DNA from: an uncultured bacterium | GTDB taxonomy: Bacteria > Bacteroidota > Bacteroidia > Bacteroidales > Bacteroidaceae | Reading direction: 5' to 3' | DNA: 53,199 nucleotides | NCBI GenBank assembly: GCA_945829425.1 | Contig: CALZUQ010000014.1 | Span: forward strand, 1-53,199 | Shown here: in pieces, positions 45,538 through 53,199 of the stretch | Layout: each line of letters begins with the position of its first letter | Position numbering within the stretch: the stretch's first letter is position 1 | Made by a program: the position numbers and the translations under genes | The notes under the pieces: generated by a model | Seen by the model: the letters and a program-made list of their open reading frames with translations, nothing else | Databases searched by the model: none | What the model was told of the DNA's origin: nothing

Positions 45538-48500
45538 TTACTTTGTAATTCTTATTTTCCGTTTTGTCTCTTTCCCGTTGACATTAGCCTTCACGACATA
45601 GACTCCGGCAGGAAGATTACTTATCGCTACGCTGCCGCTGTCGGCTGCCGCTGCCTCAATGCCGTCAGACGTTACTACGCTTACTCTTCCAACATTCTCG
45701 CCGCTGACCTTTATGAAACTGTTCTCCTGACATATCTTTATGTCGGCTATGCGGTTGTCGGCTATGTCGCTTGAGGTGCCTATCGTGAAGATAACGTTAC
45801 CGCCCTTCACGCTTGTCGACAATGCCTCATAGTATGTGTCAACGTTGAGTTTGTGCTGCTTCGTGTCTGCTCTGAGGAATTTATACGTGAATTTCGGCTC
45901 GGTGAGCATTACGCTGTTCTGCTGTATTCCGTCAATAGAGAAGTCATAACCTTTGACATCTGCCGTGACACCGTTCTTATCCTCTATGGTGATGCCCATC
46001 ATGATATTATTAAATACGGCGGAGTCGTAAGAGTAACTTGAGAAACTCTCCCCGTCGAGCGAGTAGAGATCGGAATATCCGGCGTAGACAGGGTTGCAGT
46101 CTACGGCTATGATGTATTCGCCCGGAGTAATGTCGAAACAGTCTATCACGATGCGGTATGAGAAGCCTTCTTTAATGCTCACAGGGTTGTCGAATGTCAC
46201 GGTGTTCCACTGACCTACGTTTACGCTCTCAACTTCCTGTTCGGCTATGAGTTTATTGCCCTCATAAATATATATCGTGAAGATAGCGTCTGAAAGAGGG
46301 TAGAAGCGGGCGGTCTTGATGTTATAGCCTTGGTAGCCTTTGAACATCGAGGAAGGATATTCGCTTGCAAACTGTATCATGTTGTAGCCGTCGGGTGGAG
46401 TGAGGCTGTATACGTTAGGAGTCTCGCCGCAGTAGCTTATGCTGCGTGCGTCTATGTCCTTCGGATGGTTCCATGTTGCGGTCATCTCTGTCGCGCTTGT
46501 GAAGTTTACTGCCACGTCGTCGACAGGCGGCAGTGCAGCAGGGTTGTTCTTGATAACTACGCTGCTCTTCACCTGCTCGGAGACATCGCCTGTTGCGAAG
46601 GACGCTGTGACACCTATCTTGTGAGTGCCTTCCGAAAGGGCGGGGAGCACGATAGAGGTGTTTGACGTTGTGGTTACCTTCTCGCCGTCAGCGAAGACAT
46701 CATAGCCGTTCAGGTTGTCGGTATCTGCTGACGCATCGTCCGGTGAAAGGATTGCGCTGAGAAGCCAGGAAGCGCGGTACATTATGCCGTTGGCGGAAGA
46801 CATCTCGCTGAGAGAGTAGAAGTCGCTCTCACCTACAAGGCGTACGAGGTCAGAATACCGCATGTCTGCCTTGCCATAGTCCATGGCAAAGACGTTGCTG
46901 CTTGCGTATGGAACGTTTACGCTGACACCTATCACGAGTTCGCCTGAAGGCAGCGACTGCGGGGTGTCGAGTGTCACGCTGTTCAGCTTGTCATATTCCA
47001 ATGTCTGTGTGACAGGCTGTGAATAGAAGAGCTTCAGCGTATTGCCTTCGTAAGTATAGAGGTTTATTGTCCAGTCTTTCTGTTCTGAGAGAGGGTAGAA
47101 CAAAACCTTGGTAATCTTGTTTCCGGCATAGGCTTTCACCTCGTCGGCATCGTAGCGTATGGCTATCTCGAAAGGCATGTCGTCGCTGTTAGGACCGAAG
47201 CCCTGTATGTTGGCGGTGTTTATGTCGGTGTATGTCTTCGTAATAAGGTTTGACTTTGGTGTCAGCCACGAAATGTATGCGTTGTTGTAGCCTTTCTGAC
47301 GTGCGGTGAGTGACTGTGGTGCCTGTATCTTGTGCTCCTCGACGGTTATGGGCTCACTCGCAGTACGCTCCGTCTCCACAGTGCCGTAGATGGCTGAGAT
47401 GGAGTAGACGTAGCTCTGGGCGGAAAGCCCGGTGTCGACATAGCTGCGTGCCTCGCTGCCTACGGTGGCTATCTTTACGTTGTTACGGTATATGTTATAG
47501 CCTGTTATTCCTTCGGCTCCGAGTGGTGCTCCCCATGATAGTTTCGTGCCCTTTATGTCGTCAAGCTGCGAAACGCGCAGTACTGGCGGTGCCGCATTGG
47601 TTACATCGCAGTCGAACTTTATTATTACAGAGCGTAAGGCGGCTTGGTTGTCGCCGGCATTGGCGTAAATCAGAACTCCCATTACCGAAGCGTCGGCGTT
47701 GATGGCTTGCGCACGGATAAGCTGGTAGAAGTCTGTCCCTTCCATGATATACATGTCAAGGTCTTTGAGGTCTACGCCTTTATTCTCAAGGTATTTGTCG
47801 GCATAAGTCGAGACACCGTTGTCATAGACAAAGCCTCTGCCGCCGCTCTCTCCTACGATGACTCCGTTGTTGCTCAGGTCGAAAAGCTCGAAGCTGTCGC
47901 TGTTGTTCATTGGGATGAGCGAGGTCTTCTTGCCGCTCTCAATGTCAAGGAGGCAGAGAAGGCGTGCCACGGCTTCTTCCTCGCTGTTCCAGCCTCCCCA
48001 GAAGAGGAGCTTCTTGCCGTCAGGAGAGAAAGAGCGTGCCGAGCTCCATGGTGACTTGTAGTCGGAGAGAAACTCCGTGGTGCCTGCGGGCGTCCAGTAG
48101 CACGCCTGACGGTTATCTGTGTCTATCCAGCCGCCGGCTCCTTGACCGTCAGGGGCTATGCAGTAGGGCATGGAGGGGGAGGGGCTCGTCTCCAAGGCGC
48201 GGTATATTGCTCCGTCTTTCCAGATATATGAGTTGTAATGGTTGTCTACTACGAGTGAGCCGGACATGTAATGACCGTCAGGGGTGATGTCATAGCCCAC
48301 GCCTTGTAGTATGGTGCCCTGTGGGAAGTCTACGATGTGCCACTCGCCGTTTGAGTAGAAAGCGGGGAGCTCACGAGGCGCTTCGTTGCCTATGCTCGTC
48401 GTTATGCTGCCTGCCACGGTGCCGTCGTCGGCAATGCCGGAGGCTGTGGACTCTGTCGCTGTGCTGAGCATCTCTATCTCTCCGCTGACGAGGTTCCAGC

Positions 48501-48687
48501 GGAAACCGTATGAGGCGTAAGCATAGTCGTTGTAATTGCCGCAAGCCCACTTGCCGTTGGGAGAGATGCTGAGTATCTGATACTCCTCGGGGGTCTTGAG
48601 GATGATATTCTTGCCACACCATGAACGTAATGGAAAGAGTATGGCAAGAAGCAGGATAAGAATTAATTTATGTGTCTTTGTTCTCAT
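45538..48687 (-). CDS. Large secreted propeller/fibronectin-like protein with sorting tail
   Basis: The product has 1049 residues with an N-terminal signal ('LILILLLAILFPLRSWC'). Residues about 30-370 contain extracellular propeller-like repeats ('ISPNGKWACGNY', 'ITPDGHYMSG', 'FSPDGKKLLFWGGW'). Residues about 375-470 are a fibronectin III-like domain ('GYNIYRNNVKIATV'), then two jelly-roll-like blocks with similar wording, each ending in a phrase like 'SGELVIGVSVNV' or 'EGFSYRIVIDCF'. The last 75 residues hold 'VSVVTSDGIEA' and 'LPAGVYVVKANVNG', ending 'RKIRITK', which resembles a type IX secretion C-terminal domain. No catalytic motif is seen. The role is probably surface binding. It is transcribed separately from the next minus-strand gene upstream, since a terminator lies between them. 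Confidence 0.82.
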   Translation of the reverse strand: MRTKTHKLILILLLAILFPLRSWCGKNIILKTPEEYQILSISPNGKWACGNYNDYAYASYGFRWNLVSGEIEMLSTATESTASGIADDGTVAGSITTSIGNEAPRELPAFYSNGEWHIVDFPQGTILQGVGYDITPDGHYMSGSLVVDNHYNSYIWKDGAIYRALETSPSPSMPYCIAPDGQGAGGWIDTDNRQACYWTPAGTTEFLSDYKSPWSSARSFSPDGKKLLFWGGWNSEEEAVARLLCLLDIESGKKTSLIPMNNSDSFELFDLSNNGVIVGESGGRGFVYDNGVSTYADKYLENKGVDLKDLDMYIMEGTDFYQLIRAQAINADASVMGVLIYANAGDNQAALRSVIIKFDCDVTNAAPPVLRVSQLDDIKGTKLSWGAPLGAEGITGYNIYRNNVKIATVGSEARSYVDTGLSAQSYVYSISAIYGTVETERTASEPITVEEHKIQAPQSLTARQKGYNNAYISWLTPKSNLITKTYTDINTANIQGFGPNSDDMPFEIAIRYDADEVKAYAGNKITKVLFYPLSEQKDWTINLYTYEGNTLKLFYSQPVTQTLEYDKLNSVTLDTPQSLPSGELVIGVSVNVPYASSNVFAMDYGKADMRYSDLVRLVGESDFYSLSEMSSANGIMYRASWLLSAILSPDDASADTDNLNGYDVFADGEKVTTTSNTSIVLPALSEGTHKIGVTASFATGDVSEQVKSSVVIKNNPAALPPVDDVAVNFTSATEMTATWNHPKDIDARSISYCGETPNVYSLTPPDGYNMIQFASEYPSSMFKGYQGYNIKTARFYPLSDAIFTIYIYEGNKLIAEQEVESVNVGQWNTVTFDNPVSIKEGFSYRIVIDCFDITPGEYIIAVDCNPVYAGYSDLYSLDGESFSSYSYDSAVFNNIMMGITIEDKNGVTADVKGYDFSIDGIQQNSVMLTEPKFTYKFLRADTKQHKLNVDTYYEALSTSVKGGNVIFTIGTSSDIADNRIADIKICQENSFIKVSGENVGRVSVVTSDGIEAAAADSGSVAISNLPAGVYVVKANVNGKETKRKIRITK

Positions 48688-48834
48688 TGTTGTTTCTTTT
48701 TAAAAATGGGGTGTCAAGAAAAAACCATGACGTTTCTATTTCCGAAATGCCTCGGAAGCTGCCTGTGTAACGGTAATGGAGGAGTACAAACACAGTTCGC
48801 AGCGGAAGGGGGGCTGGGAAATGTGAGAAAAGAA

Positions 48835-48869
48835 AATTTGCCTGCCGTAGTGTCTGCGACAGGCAAATT
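48835..48869 (-). terminator. Intrinsic terminator of the 909-residue-frame secreted protein gene
   Basis: Arms 48835-48844 (aatttgcctg) and 48860-48869 (caggcaaatt) form a 10-bp perfect stem. On the minus strand a T-rich run (ttttctttt) follows. It lies 30 bases after the stop of the gene at 48899. Confidence 0.85.
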
Positions 48870-48898
48870 ATTTTTTCCGTCTTATAAAAACGTCGTTG

Positions 48899-51523
48899 TT
48901 ATTTCAGCGTAACCTTGTATGCCTTGATGTTGTCGCCCCTCTTCACTGTAACGATGTATGTGCCGCTCTTCTGAGTGCCGAGGCTTATGCTGCTGGCATC
49001 TTTCACGCTGTCAACGAGCTGACCTCCGGCTGAGAATACCGTGATGTCGGCATTGTCGCTGACAGAGAAGATGTTGCCGGCAAAGCTGAATGCGTTGCCC
49101 TCAGCGTCAGCAAGCGTTGTCTCGTTGATGGCTGTCGCTGTGTTGTTGAAGTCCTCAAGCGTTATGGTGAGTGGCTCACTCTGTACGTTGCCGAGTGTGT
49201 AGCGGGTGAGGATGAAGAGTGTCACTTCCGGTGAACTGGTCTTGTCGAGTGACACCTCTGTCTCAAGGCTTGTGACGTTAGCGTCTTCTGTCACTACGTC
49301 TCCAAGCTGGAAACCTTTGAATATAAGGTCGTTGCTCTTGAACAGATCTGCAGGGAAGTCGGCAGGTGTCTGCCAGCTTACTGTAGCATACTGTGTAGTG
49401 ATTTTTGTGAAGTTCTGTGTCTTTGTCTCTGTGCGTGCGCCAGTAAGCTTCAGGTCGGTAACGGCTGGGAGGTTGGCGTTCATGGTGACAGATACTACAG
49501 GAGAGATGTTGAATCCGGTCCATGTAACCTCTTCGCCCATCTCGTCGTATGTGTCTACAAGAGGCTGGATGAAATATTCGTGCTCGCCGTTGCGTACTTC
49601 TACGTCATCAGTGATGCAGTAGCCGCTGTCAAAGTCATAGATGTCAATGATGTTTACGTTTTTCACCGGTTTGCCGTCGCAGTAGATTGTAGCTAATGGA
49701 TTCTGTGAGTTGAATGCGAACAGAGGTGCGCTGAATGCTATAGTCACCTTGCCTGCTGTCGTCTCGTCTGGCTCTACGATAAGTTCTGTAGCTACCATTT
49801 CGTCCATGCCTGTGAAGTCAGCATACTCATATATGCATAAAGAACCTGCTTGAGTGCTCCATTTTCCGTCGAAATAAGTCTCGTCAACGACCTTCACCTT
49901 GTTTGGATTACCGTCAACAGGTGTATAGGTGGTGCGCATAGACGGTATGAGGTTGCCCTGTCCGTCAGCGTAGTATCTTGTGTTCTCCACTAACTGTGTG
50001 CCTTCGTATTTCCATTCTTCACGCTCGAAAGGTGTCTGCATAGGAGTGCCGAAATCAGGGTCTTCAGTTACCTTGTTGTGGGTCTCGGAAATCTTTTCGC
50101 CGTTCTCGTTGTATTCTATGATACCTATGTAGTTATAGCTGTCCCAAGCACCGGTTGACTGGAATACTGTTGGTTTGTCAAGGTCAATCCAATCCATGTA
50201 TTCAAGGGTCTGAGACCAATTTCCATTATATGCGTTGGTACGTATCTCCTTAAACAGACGACCGGTCTCGTCGTAGACATATTCTACAATCACCGAGCCG
50301 TCGTCCTTCTTCACGAGTTTGCCGTCAGCGTTGTATTCGTATGTTGTCTCGCCGCTATTCTTGAACGCCATGTCGCCGAAGTCATATGGGCCGTACTGCA
50401 TTCTTGTCTCGTTCGTAATGTTGCCCTTGCTGTCGAAGCTGTTCTTCGTGTAGCGAATGAGGTCGTAAGCTCCTGCCGTACCGTTGGCGTTATATGTGCG
50501 TCCAAACTTTGATGAGCGTTCCAACTGACCGTCAAGGTTGTAGAAATACAACTCCTGCGTCATGTCCTGAGTGTCTGGCTGTGTGCCCATAGAGTCACCG
50601 TACCATGTCTTTCTGATGAGCTTCCTGCTGCTCGTCGAAGCAGGTGCCTCGCTCTCTACACCGTCGACGCTGCTAATGGTTGTCGTAGCACCACCAAACT
50701 CTGAACCTATCTCGCCAACCTTGCTGAACGTCTTGGCAGTAAGGTCGAAGACGTTAACCTCTGTGCCGGCAATGTAATACAGTTTCGTGCCGTCAGGAGA
50801 GAGAACGCAACTGTTCTTGTAAGAATAATTACATGTCTTGTCGGCGTTTGCCACAACAGCCTCTGAGCCGAGCGTCATGCTCTCGGTATTTATCTTCCAA
50901 AGACTCGGAACGCACTGGAAGTTTACCGTGGCTATCTTTATGATGTAAAGGTCTCCGTTGCCGTCGGAAGCAATGGCAGCATGCTCGCCAGGAATGCGCA
51001 TGACTTCGTCACCGACTTCTCCGTTGACAGGGTCAATGGTATATAATATGGTGATAGGATTGAAGTCGTCGTTTTCATCGACTGTGAACTCCATACCGTA
51101 CAGAGTCTCATACTTCTTGTCGTATGCCATTGAGCTGATGGAAGCTCCGGGGTTCCCCCATTTGTAGGAATAGCTGTTGACAATAACCACCTTGCCTGTG
51201 GTGAAGTTCAGAGTGCCGAAGACGGTGTTGTAGTTGATATCTTTAAAGAGTGCTACATACATGTCGCCGACAGATGTGCCACAGCTGAAATCTGCAACGT
51301 CTTTCATTTCGAATGTCTTGGTAACTGCAAGCTTTGAGTCCGGTGTAAGGGCGTTTATGTCGAAAGACACCATAACACCATTTTCGAATGATGATGACTC
51401 AACACCGTAGACTGTGAATGGCTCTGTCGTAGAACCATTGGTGTCGTCAGCTGCCATGACGCTGTTCACGCCAAGAAAGGCGAGAAGCCATGAGCAAAGA
51501 AAATAAAGTAAATTTTTCTTCAT
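48899..51523 (-). CDS. Secreted protein with YD-like repeats and sorting tail
   Basis: The product has 874 residues counted from the ATG at 51523 (MKKNLLYF), which gives a signal peptide ending 'VNSVMAAD'. The longer frame to 51628 has no signal-like N-terminus. Residues about 40-290 look like a beta-propeller that reports values over time ('LYGMEFTVDENDDF', 'IASDGNGDLYIIKI'). Residues about 320-610 hold repeated Tyr/Asp/Gly strands reminiscent of YD/RHS repeats ('TYEYNADGKLVKKDDG', 'EYVYDETGRLFKEI', 'IIEYNENGEKISET'). A beta-sandwich part follows, and the tail 'ISLGTQKSGTYIVTVKRG' ends '...AYKVTLK', like a type IX sorting domain. No toxin domain is visible. Its promoter is at 51687-51694. 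Confidence 0.83.
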   Translation of the reverse strand: MKKNLLYFLCSWLLAFLGVNSVMAADDTNGSTTEPFTVYGVESSSFENGVMVSFDINALTPDSKLAVTKTFEMKDVADFSCGTSVGDMYVALFKDINYNTVFGTLNFTTGKVVIVNSYSYKWGNPGASISSMAYDKKYETLYGMEFTVDENDDFNPITILYTIDPVNGEVGDEVMRIPGEHAAIASDGNGDLYIIKIATVNFQCVPSLWKINTESMTLGSEAVVANADKTCNYSYKNSCVLSPDGTKLYYIAGTEVNVFDLTAKTFSKVGEIGSEFGGATTTISSVDGVESEAPASTSSRKLIRKTWYGDSMGTQPDTQDMTQELYFYNLDGQLERSSKFGRTYNANGTAGAYDLIRYTKNSFDSKGNITNETRMQYGPYDFGDMAFKNSGETTYEYNADGKLVKKDDGSVIVEYVYDETGRLFKEIRTNAYNGNWSQTLEYMDWIDLDKPTVFQSTGAWDSYNYIGIIEYNENGEKISETHNKVTEDPDFGTPMQTPFEREEWKYEGTQLVENTRYYADGQGNLIPSMRTTYTPVDGNPNKVKVVDETYFDGKWSTQAGSLCIYEYADFTGMDEMVATELIVEPDETTAGKVTIAFSAPLFAFNSQNPLATIYCDGKPVKNVNIIDIYDFDSGYCITDDVEVRNGEHEYFIQPLVDTYDEMGEEVTWTGFNISPVVSVTMNANLPAVTDLKLTGARTETKTQNFTKITTQYATVSWQTPADFPADLFKSNDLIFKGFQLGDVVTEDANVTSLETEVSLDKTSSPEVTLFILTRYTLGNVQSEPLTITLEDFNNTATAINETTLADAEGNAFSFAGNIFSVSDNADITVFSAGGQLVDSVKDASSISLGTQKSGTYIVTVKRGDNIKAYKVTLK

Positions 51524-51686
51524 GATTTTTATTGATTTAGATAATAGTTTGTTTCTTAGATAGTGAGTGCAGTATTGTAAGGGCCGAGCCCCTTGCATGT
51601 TGCTGTTTATATGTAGTTTCGCTGACAAAGAGCCTGTTTCAACAAGTGTCTTGCTGACACTTTGTAAGCTAACTGCTTTGCGCTTG

Positions 51687-51694
51687 CAAAATTA
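51687..51694 (-). promoter_or_regulatory. Bacteroidetes -7 box (taattttg) of the YD-like protein gene
   Basis: The minus strand reads taattttgc, with tttg at 51715-51718 as the -33 box at 20-bp spacing. This is the best-formed promoter in the window. The leader to the ATG at 51523 is about 160 bases. Confidence 0.8.
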
Positions 51695-51882
51695 ATGAAT
51701 AAAAATGTAACAGCCAAAAGAAAAGGGATAAAATTTGGAAAAATGACCGAAAAATCTCCTTCTAATTATGATTTGGTAATCCAAAACCGCTAAAACACTT
51801 ACTTTTGTCAGCTTTGCCCAAGGCTTTCTGTGCAGAGTGTATTATTTCACGCGCTACAGTTGTCGTATATAGAATGACGTTC

Positions 51883-51916
51883 GTAATATGAATACTATTG
51901 TAATATGAATACTATT
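51883..51916 (+). repeat. 17-bp direct tandem duplication
   Basis: gtaatatgaatactatt occurs twice back to back, 51883-51899 and 51900-51916, in an intergenic region. It may be replication slippage or a pair of binding sites. Confidence 0.9.
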
Positions 51917-51937
51917 TAGGTGGTGCAATATAAAGTT

Positions 51938-51983
51938 GGCTGCGTTCGGAAGAAGCCTTCCTTAGCTTCTCCAGAATGCAGCC
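51938..51983 (-). terminator. Imperfect hairpin after the OmpA-type lipoprotein gene
   Basis: Arms 51938-51956 and 51965-51983 pair over 19 positions with two mismatches and a G-T wobble. The minus-strand flank is AT-rich (aactttatatt) rather than a clean T run, so terminator function is likely but not certain. Confidence 0.55.
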
Positions 51984-52018
51984 ATATAAATACTAACGTC
52001 CCTTCCTCAGCCCCTGTG

Positions 52019-52038
52019 TCCTGCGGGTCACCGCAGGA
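52019..52038. other. Short perfect GC hairpin
   Basis: tcctgcgg at 52019-52026 and ccgcagga at 52031-52038 form an 8-bp stem with a four-base loop. It lies between the stop of the OmpA-type lipoprotein gene and the larger hairpin, and may help RNA stability. Confidence 0.5.
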
Positions 52039-52096
52039 TTTCAGCAGAATACTTGTAATGACGTCAGCCCTTTATTCTGTCTGTGTCCCAAGCCTC

Positions 52097-52966
52097 TTAC
52101 TCTTCCGGAGCCTTGTCTATGAGGTCCATGAACTGGTCGAGTTTCGGGGTGATGATAATCTGTGTGCGGCGGTTGCGCTGCTTGCCGACAGCAGTGTCGT
52201 TGTCTGTTACAGGGTTATACTCGCCACGGCCTCCTGCGGTGAGCCTCTTCGGGTCTACGCCGTACTGGTTCTGAAGTGCCTGGACAACGCTCGAAGCGCG
52301 GAGACATGAGAGGTCCCAGTTGTTGCGGATGTTCTTCATCGACGCTGCAGTAGAGTTTACAGGCACGTTGTCGGTGTTGCCCTCGATGAGCACGTCATAG
52401 TCCTTGTAGTCCATGATGATTTTTGCTATCTTCGAGAGGGTCTCGGCGGCACGGTCGTTTATCTCGTATGAACCGCTCTTGTACAGCATATTGTCGGCAA
52501 GTGAGATATATACCACGCCTTTCAGCACCTGAACGTCGACTTCTTTAAGTTCCTCACGGCTGAGAGAGCGTGTGAGGTTGTTAGTAAGAACCATATTAAG
52601 GGAGTCGCTCTTTGTCTTTACCTCAACAAGATGACGGATGTACTGGTTTGACTCGTTGATCTGATCTACCAGTTTGGAGATGTTGATGTTGTTGTCTGAC
52701 GTGTTGCTCAGACTCTTGTCAAGACTCTTCTGAAGCGAAGCGTAGTTTTCCTTCGCCTCGTTGAGTTGCTCCTGCTTGGCGGCTAACTGCTCCTGAAGGG
52801 AGGTGATGCGGGCGTTGGCGGCAGCAAGGTCTTCCTTGCTTGTCTGATACTTCGACGTGAGAGCACTGTTCTCCTGACGGCAGTTGTCAAGCTCTTTCTT
52901 GCTGGCGCAGCTGCCTAAGGCTATTGCGCCTGCGATGATTGCTATTGGTAATAAGTTTTTCTTCAT
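52097..52966 (-). CDS. OmpA-family outer-membrane lipoprotein
   Basis: The product has 289 residues from the ATG at 52966 (MKKNLLPI), which gives a lipoprotein signal ending L-G-S-C (Cys20). The frame extension to 53050 lacks a signal and covers the promoter. Residues about 25-110 form a coiled coil ('ARITSLQEQLAAKQEQLNEA'). The C-terminal OmpA domain (about 150-280) has 'YDVLIEGNTDNVPV', 'LSCLRASSVVQAL' and 'GKQRNRRTQIIITP', with the Asp and Arg that bind diaminopimelate of peptidoglycan. It should link the outer membrane to the wall in the manner of Pal, with a long spacer. Confidence 0.92.
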   Translation of the reverse strand: MKKNLLPIAIIAGAIALGSCASKKELDNCRQENSALTSKYQTSKEDLAAANARITSLQEQLAAKQEQLNEAKENYASLQKSLDKSLSNTSDNNINISKLVDQINESNQYIRHLVEVKTKSDSLNMVLTNNLTRSLSREELKEVDVQVLKGVVYISLADNMLYKSGSYEINDRAAETLSKIAKIIMDYKDYDVLIEGNTDNVPVNSTAASMKNIRNNWDLSCLRASSVVQALQNQYGVDPKRLTAGGRGEYNPVTDNDTAVGKQRNRRTQIIITPKLDQFMDLIDKAPEE

Positions 52967-53005
52967 GATGTTATTATTTATTGGTTTATTGACTTTTTCT
53001 TGATG

Positions 53006-53013
53006 CGAAATTA
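53006..53013 (-). promoter_or_regulatory. Probable -7 box (taatttcg) of the OmpA-type lipoprotein gene
   Basis: The minus strand reads taatttcg, one base off TAnnTTTG, 40 bases upstream of the ATG at 52966. No good -33 box is seen. Confidence 0.5.
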
Positions 53014-53096
53014 CATATAAGATGCCACAGAAAGAAAAAAGTCTAAGCAATTTAAGATTTTTTGTAAAAAAACTTCGTGGGTATAATTTTTTTTTG

Positions 53097-53104
53097 TAAT
53101 TTTG
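53097..53104 (+). promoter_or_regulatory. Bacteroidetes -7 box (taattttg) before the last gene
   Basis: The plus strand reads taattttgcgg, an exact match, 32 bases before the ATG at 53136. It is divergent from the lipoprotein promoter. Confidence 0.7.
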
Positions 53105-53135
53105 CGGGGATTTTTAAATAACACGTTATTTTCTT

Positions 53136-53199
53136 ATGAAAAGTATTATCCTAAAATCCGCAAGCAATCTCAATGGCAATCTCAATTGCAGTAAAGAGC
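53136..53199 (+). CDS. 5' end of a gene cut by the window edge
   Basis: The 21 visible codons begin 'MKSIILKSASNLNGNLN' and continue past the end of the window without a stop. A promoter -7 box lies 32 bases upstream. No signal peptide is evident, so a cytoplasmic protein is likely. Too little is visible to name it. Confidence 0.6.
   Translation, partial: MKSIILKSASNLNGNLNCSKE

Larger units (their letters stand above)
51524..52096. other. Intergenic region with promoter, short duplication and hairpins
   Basis: This 573-base gap has no convincing gene. It holds the promoter at 51687-51694, a 17-bp direct duplication at 51883-51916, and two hairpins (51938-51983 and 52019-52038) that may end transcription of the OmpA-type lipoprotein gene. 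A plus-strand frame in its right part overlaps that gene antisense and is not supported. Confidence 0.7.

Noticed and set aside
51920..52309. Plus-strand 129-residue frame in the gap and over the OmpA-type lipoprotein gene
   Set aside because: It covers two hairpins and then runs antisense to a clear OmpA domain.
53136..53199. Possible EPSP synthase (aroA) start
   Set aside because: The first residues vaguely resemble some AroA N-termini, but the visible 21 codons lack the conserved 'ASKS' region, so the name is not supported.

Overview
The window looks like chromosome of a Bacteroidales bacterium, most likely Prevotellaceae (Prevotella or a close relative). The reasons are: promoter -7 boxes of the Bacteroidetes form TAnnTTTG in front of several genes, almost no Shine-Dalgarno sequences, lipoproteins with acidic residues after the lipobox cysteine, secreted proteins that end in a short 'GRKV...G.Y..NGKK' type tail, multi-domain secreted glycosidases, and AAA-ATPase/PD-(D/E)XK nuclease genes of the kind amplified in these genomes. 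I see no tRNA, rRNA, CRISPR array, transposase or phage gene.

Region by region. (1) 1-7300, plus strand: a very large coiled-coil surface lipoprotein, a small lipoprotein and a secreted Ig-like protein. (2) 7450-10930, minus strand: a tandem duplication (period about 1825 bp) of an AAA-ATPase/PD-(D/E)XK nuclease gene. The copies have promoter regions of their own and are bordered by a 26-27 bp repeat present three times. (3) 11300-25981, plus strand: four large secreted glycoside hydrolases (GH78 rhamnosidase fused to a sialidase-like propeller; a GH67/GH20-like enzyme I cannot place; a GH43-like/GH2/malectin fusion; a LacZ-type GH2). They look like exo-acting enzymes for a rhamnose-, galactose- and probably uronate-containing plant or host glycan. 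No SusC/SusD pair, transporter or regulator lies beside them. (4) 26178-28285: an OmpA-family porin-like protein and a convergent small lipoprotein.

(5) 28450-42851, minus strand: nine co-directional genes behind one recognisable promoter. In transcription order these are a receiver-PP2C phosphatase, a membrane-anchored coiled-coil/WD40-like propeller protein, a propeller/Y_Y_Y sensor whose kinase core has lost its phosphoacceptor histidine, a soluble histidine kinase that keeps it, a TonB-dependent receptor with an N-terminal TPR domain, an SF1 helicase, a FecE-type ABC ATPase, an alpha/beta hydrolase, and a UDP-GlcNAc 2-epimerase homologue with two catalytic residues replaced. The first five look like one envelope-to-cytoplasm signalling and uptake module. 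This is the part of the window most likely to be an undescribed system.

(6) 42916-45471, plus strand: a split chromate-transporter pair and a flavodiiron O2/NO reductase, with a terminator after each unit. (7) 45538-53013, minus strand: two large secreted proteins with C-terminal sorting-like tails and an OmpA-family lipoprotein. A final plus-strand gene begins at 53136 and runs off the window. Four intrinsic terminators along the window share the same GTGTCA...TGACAC stem core.
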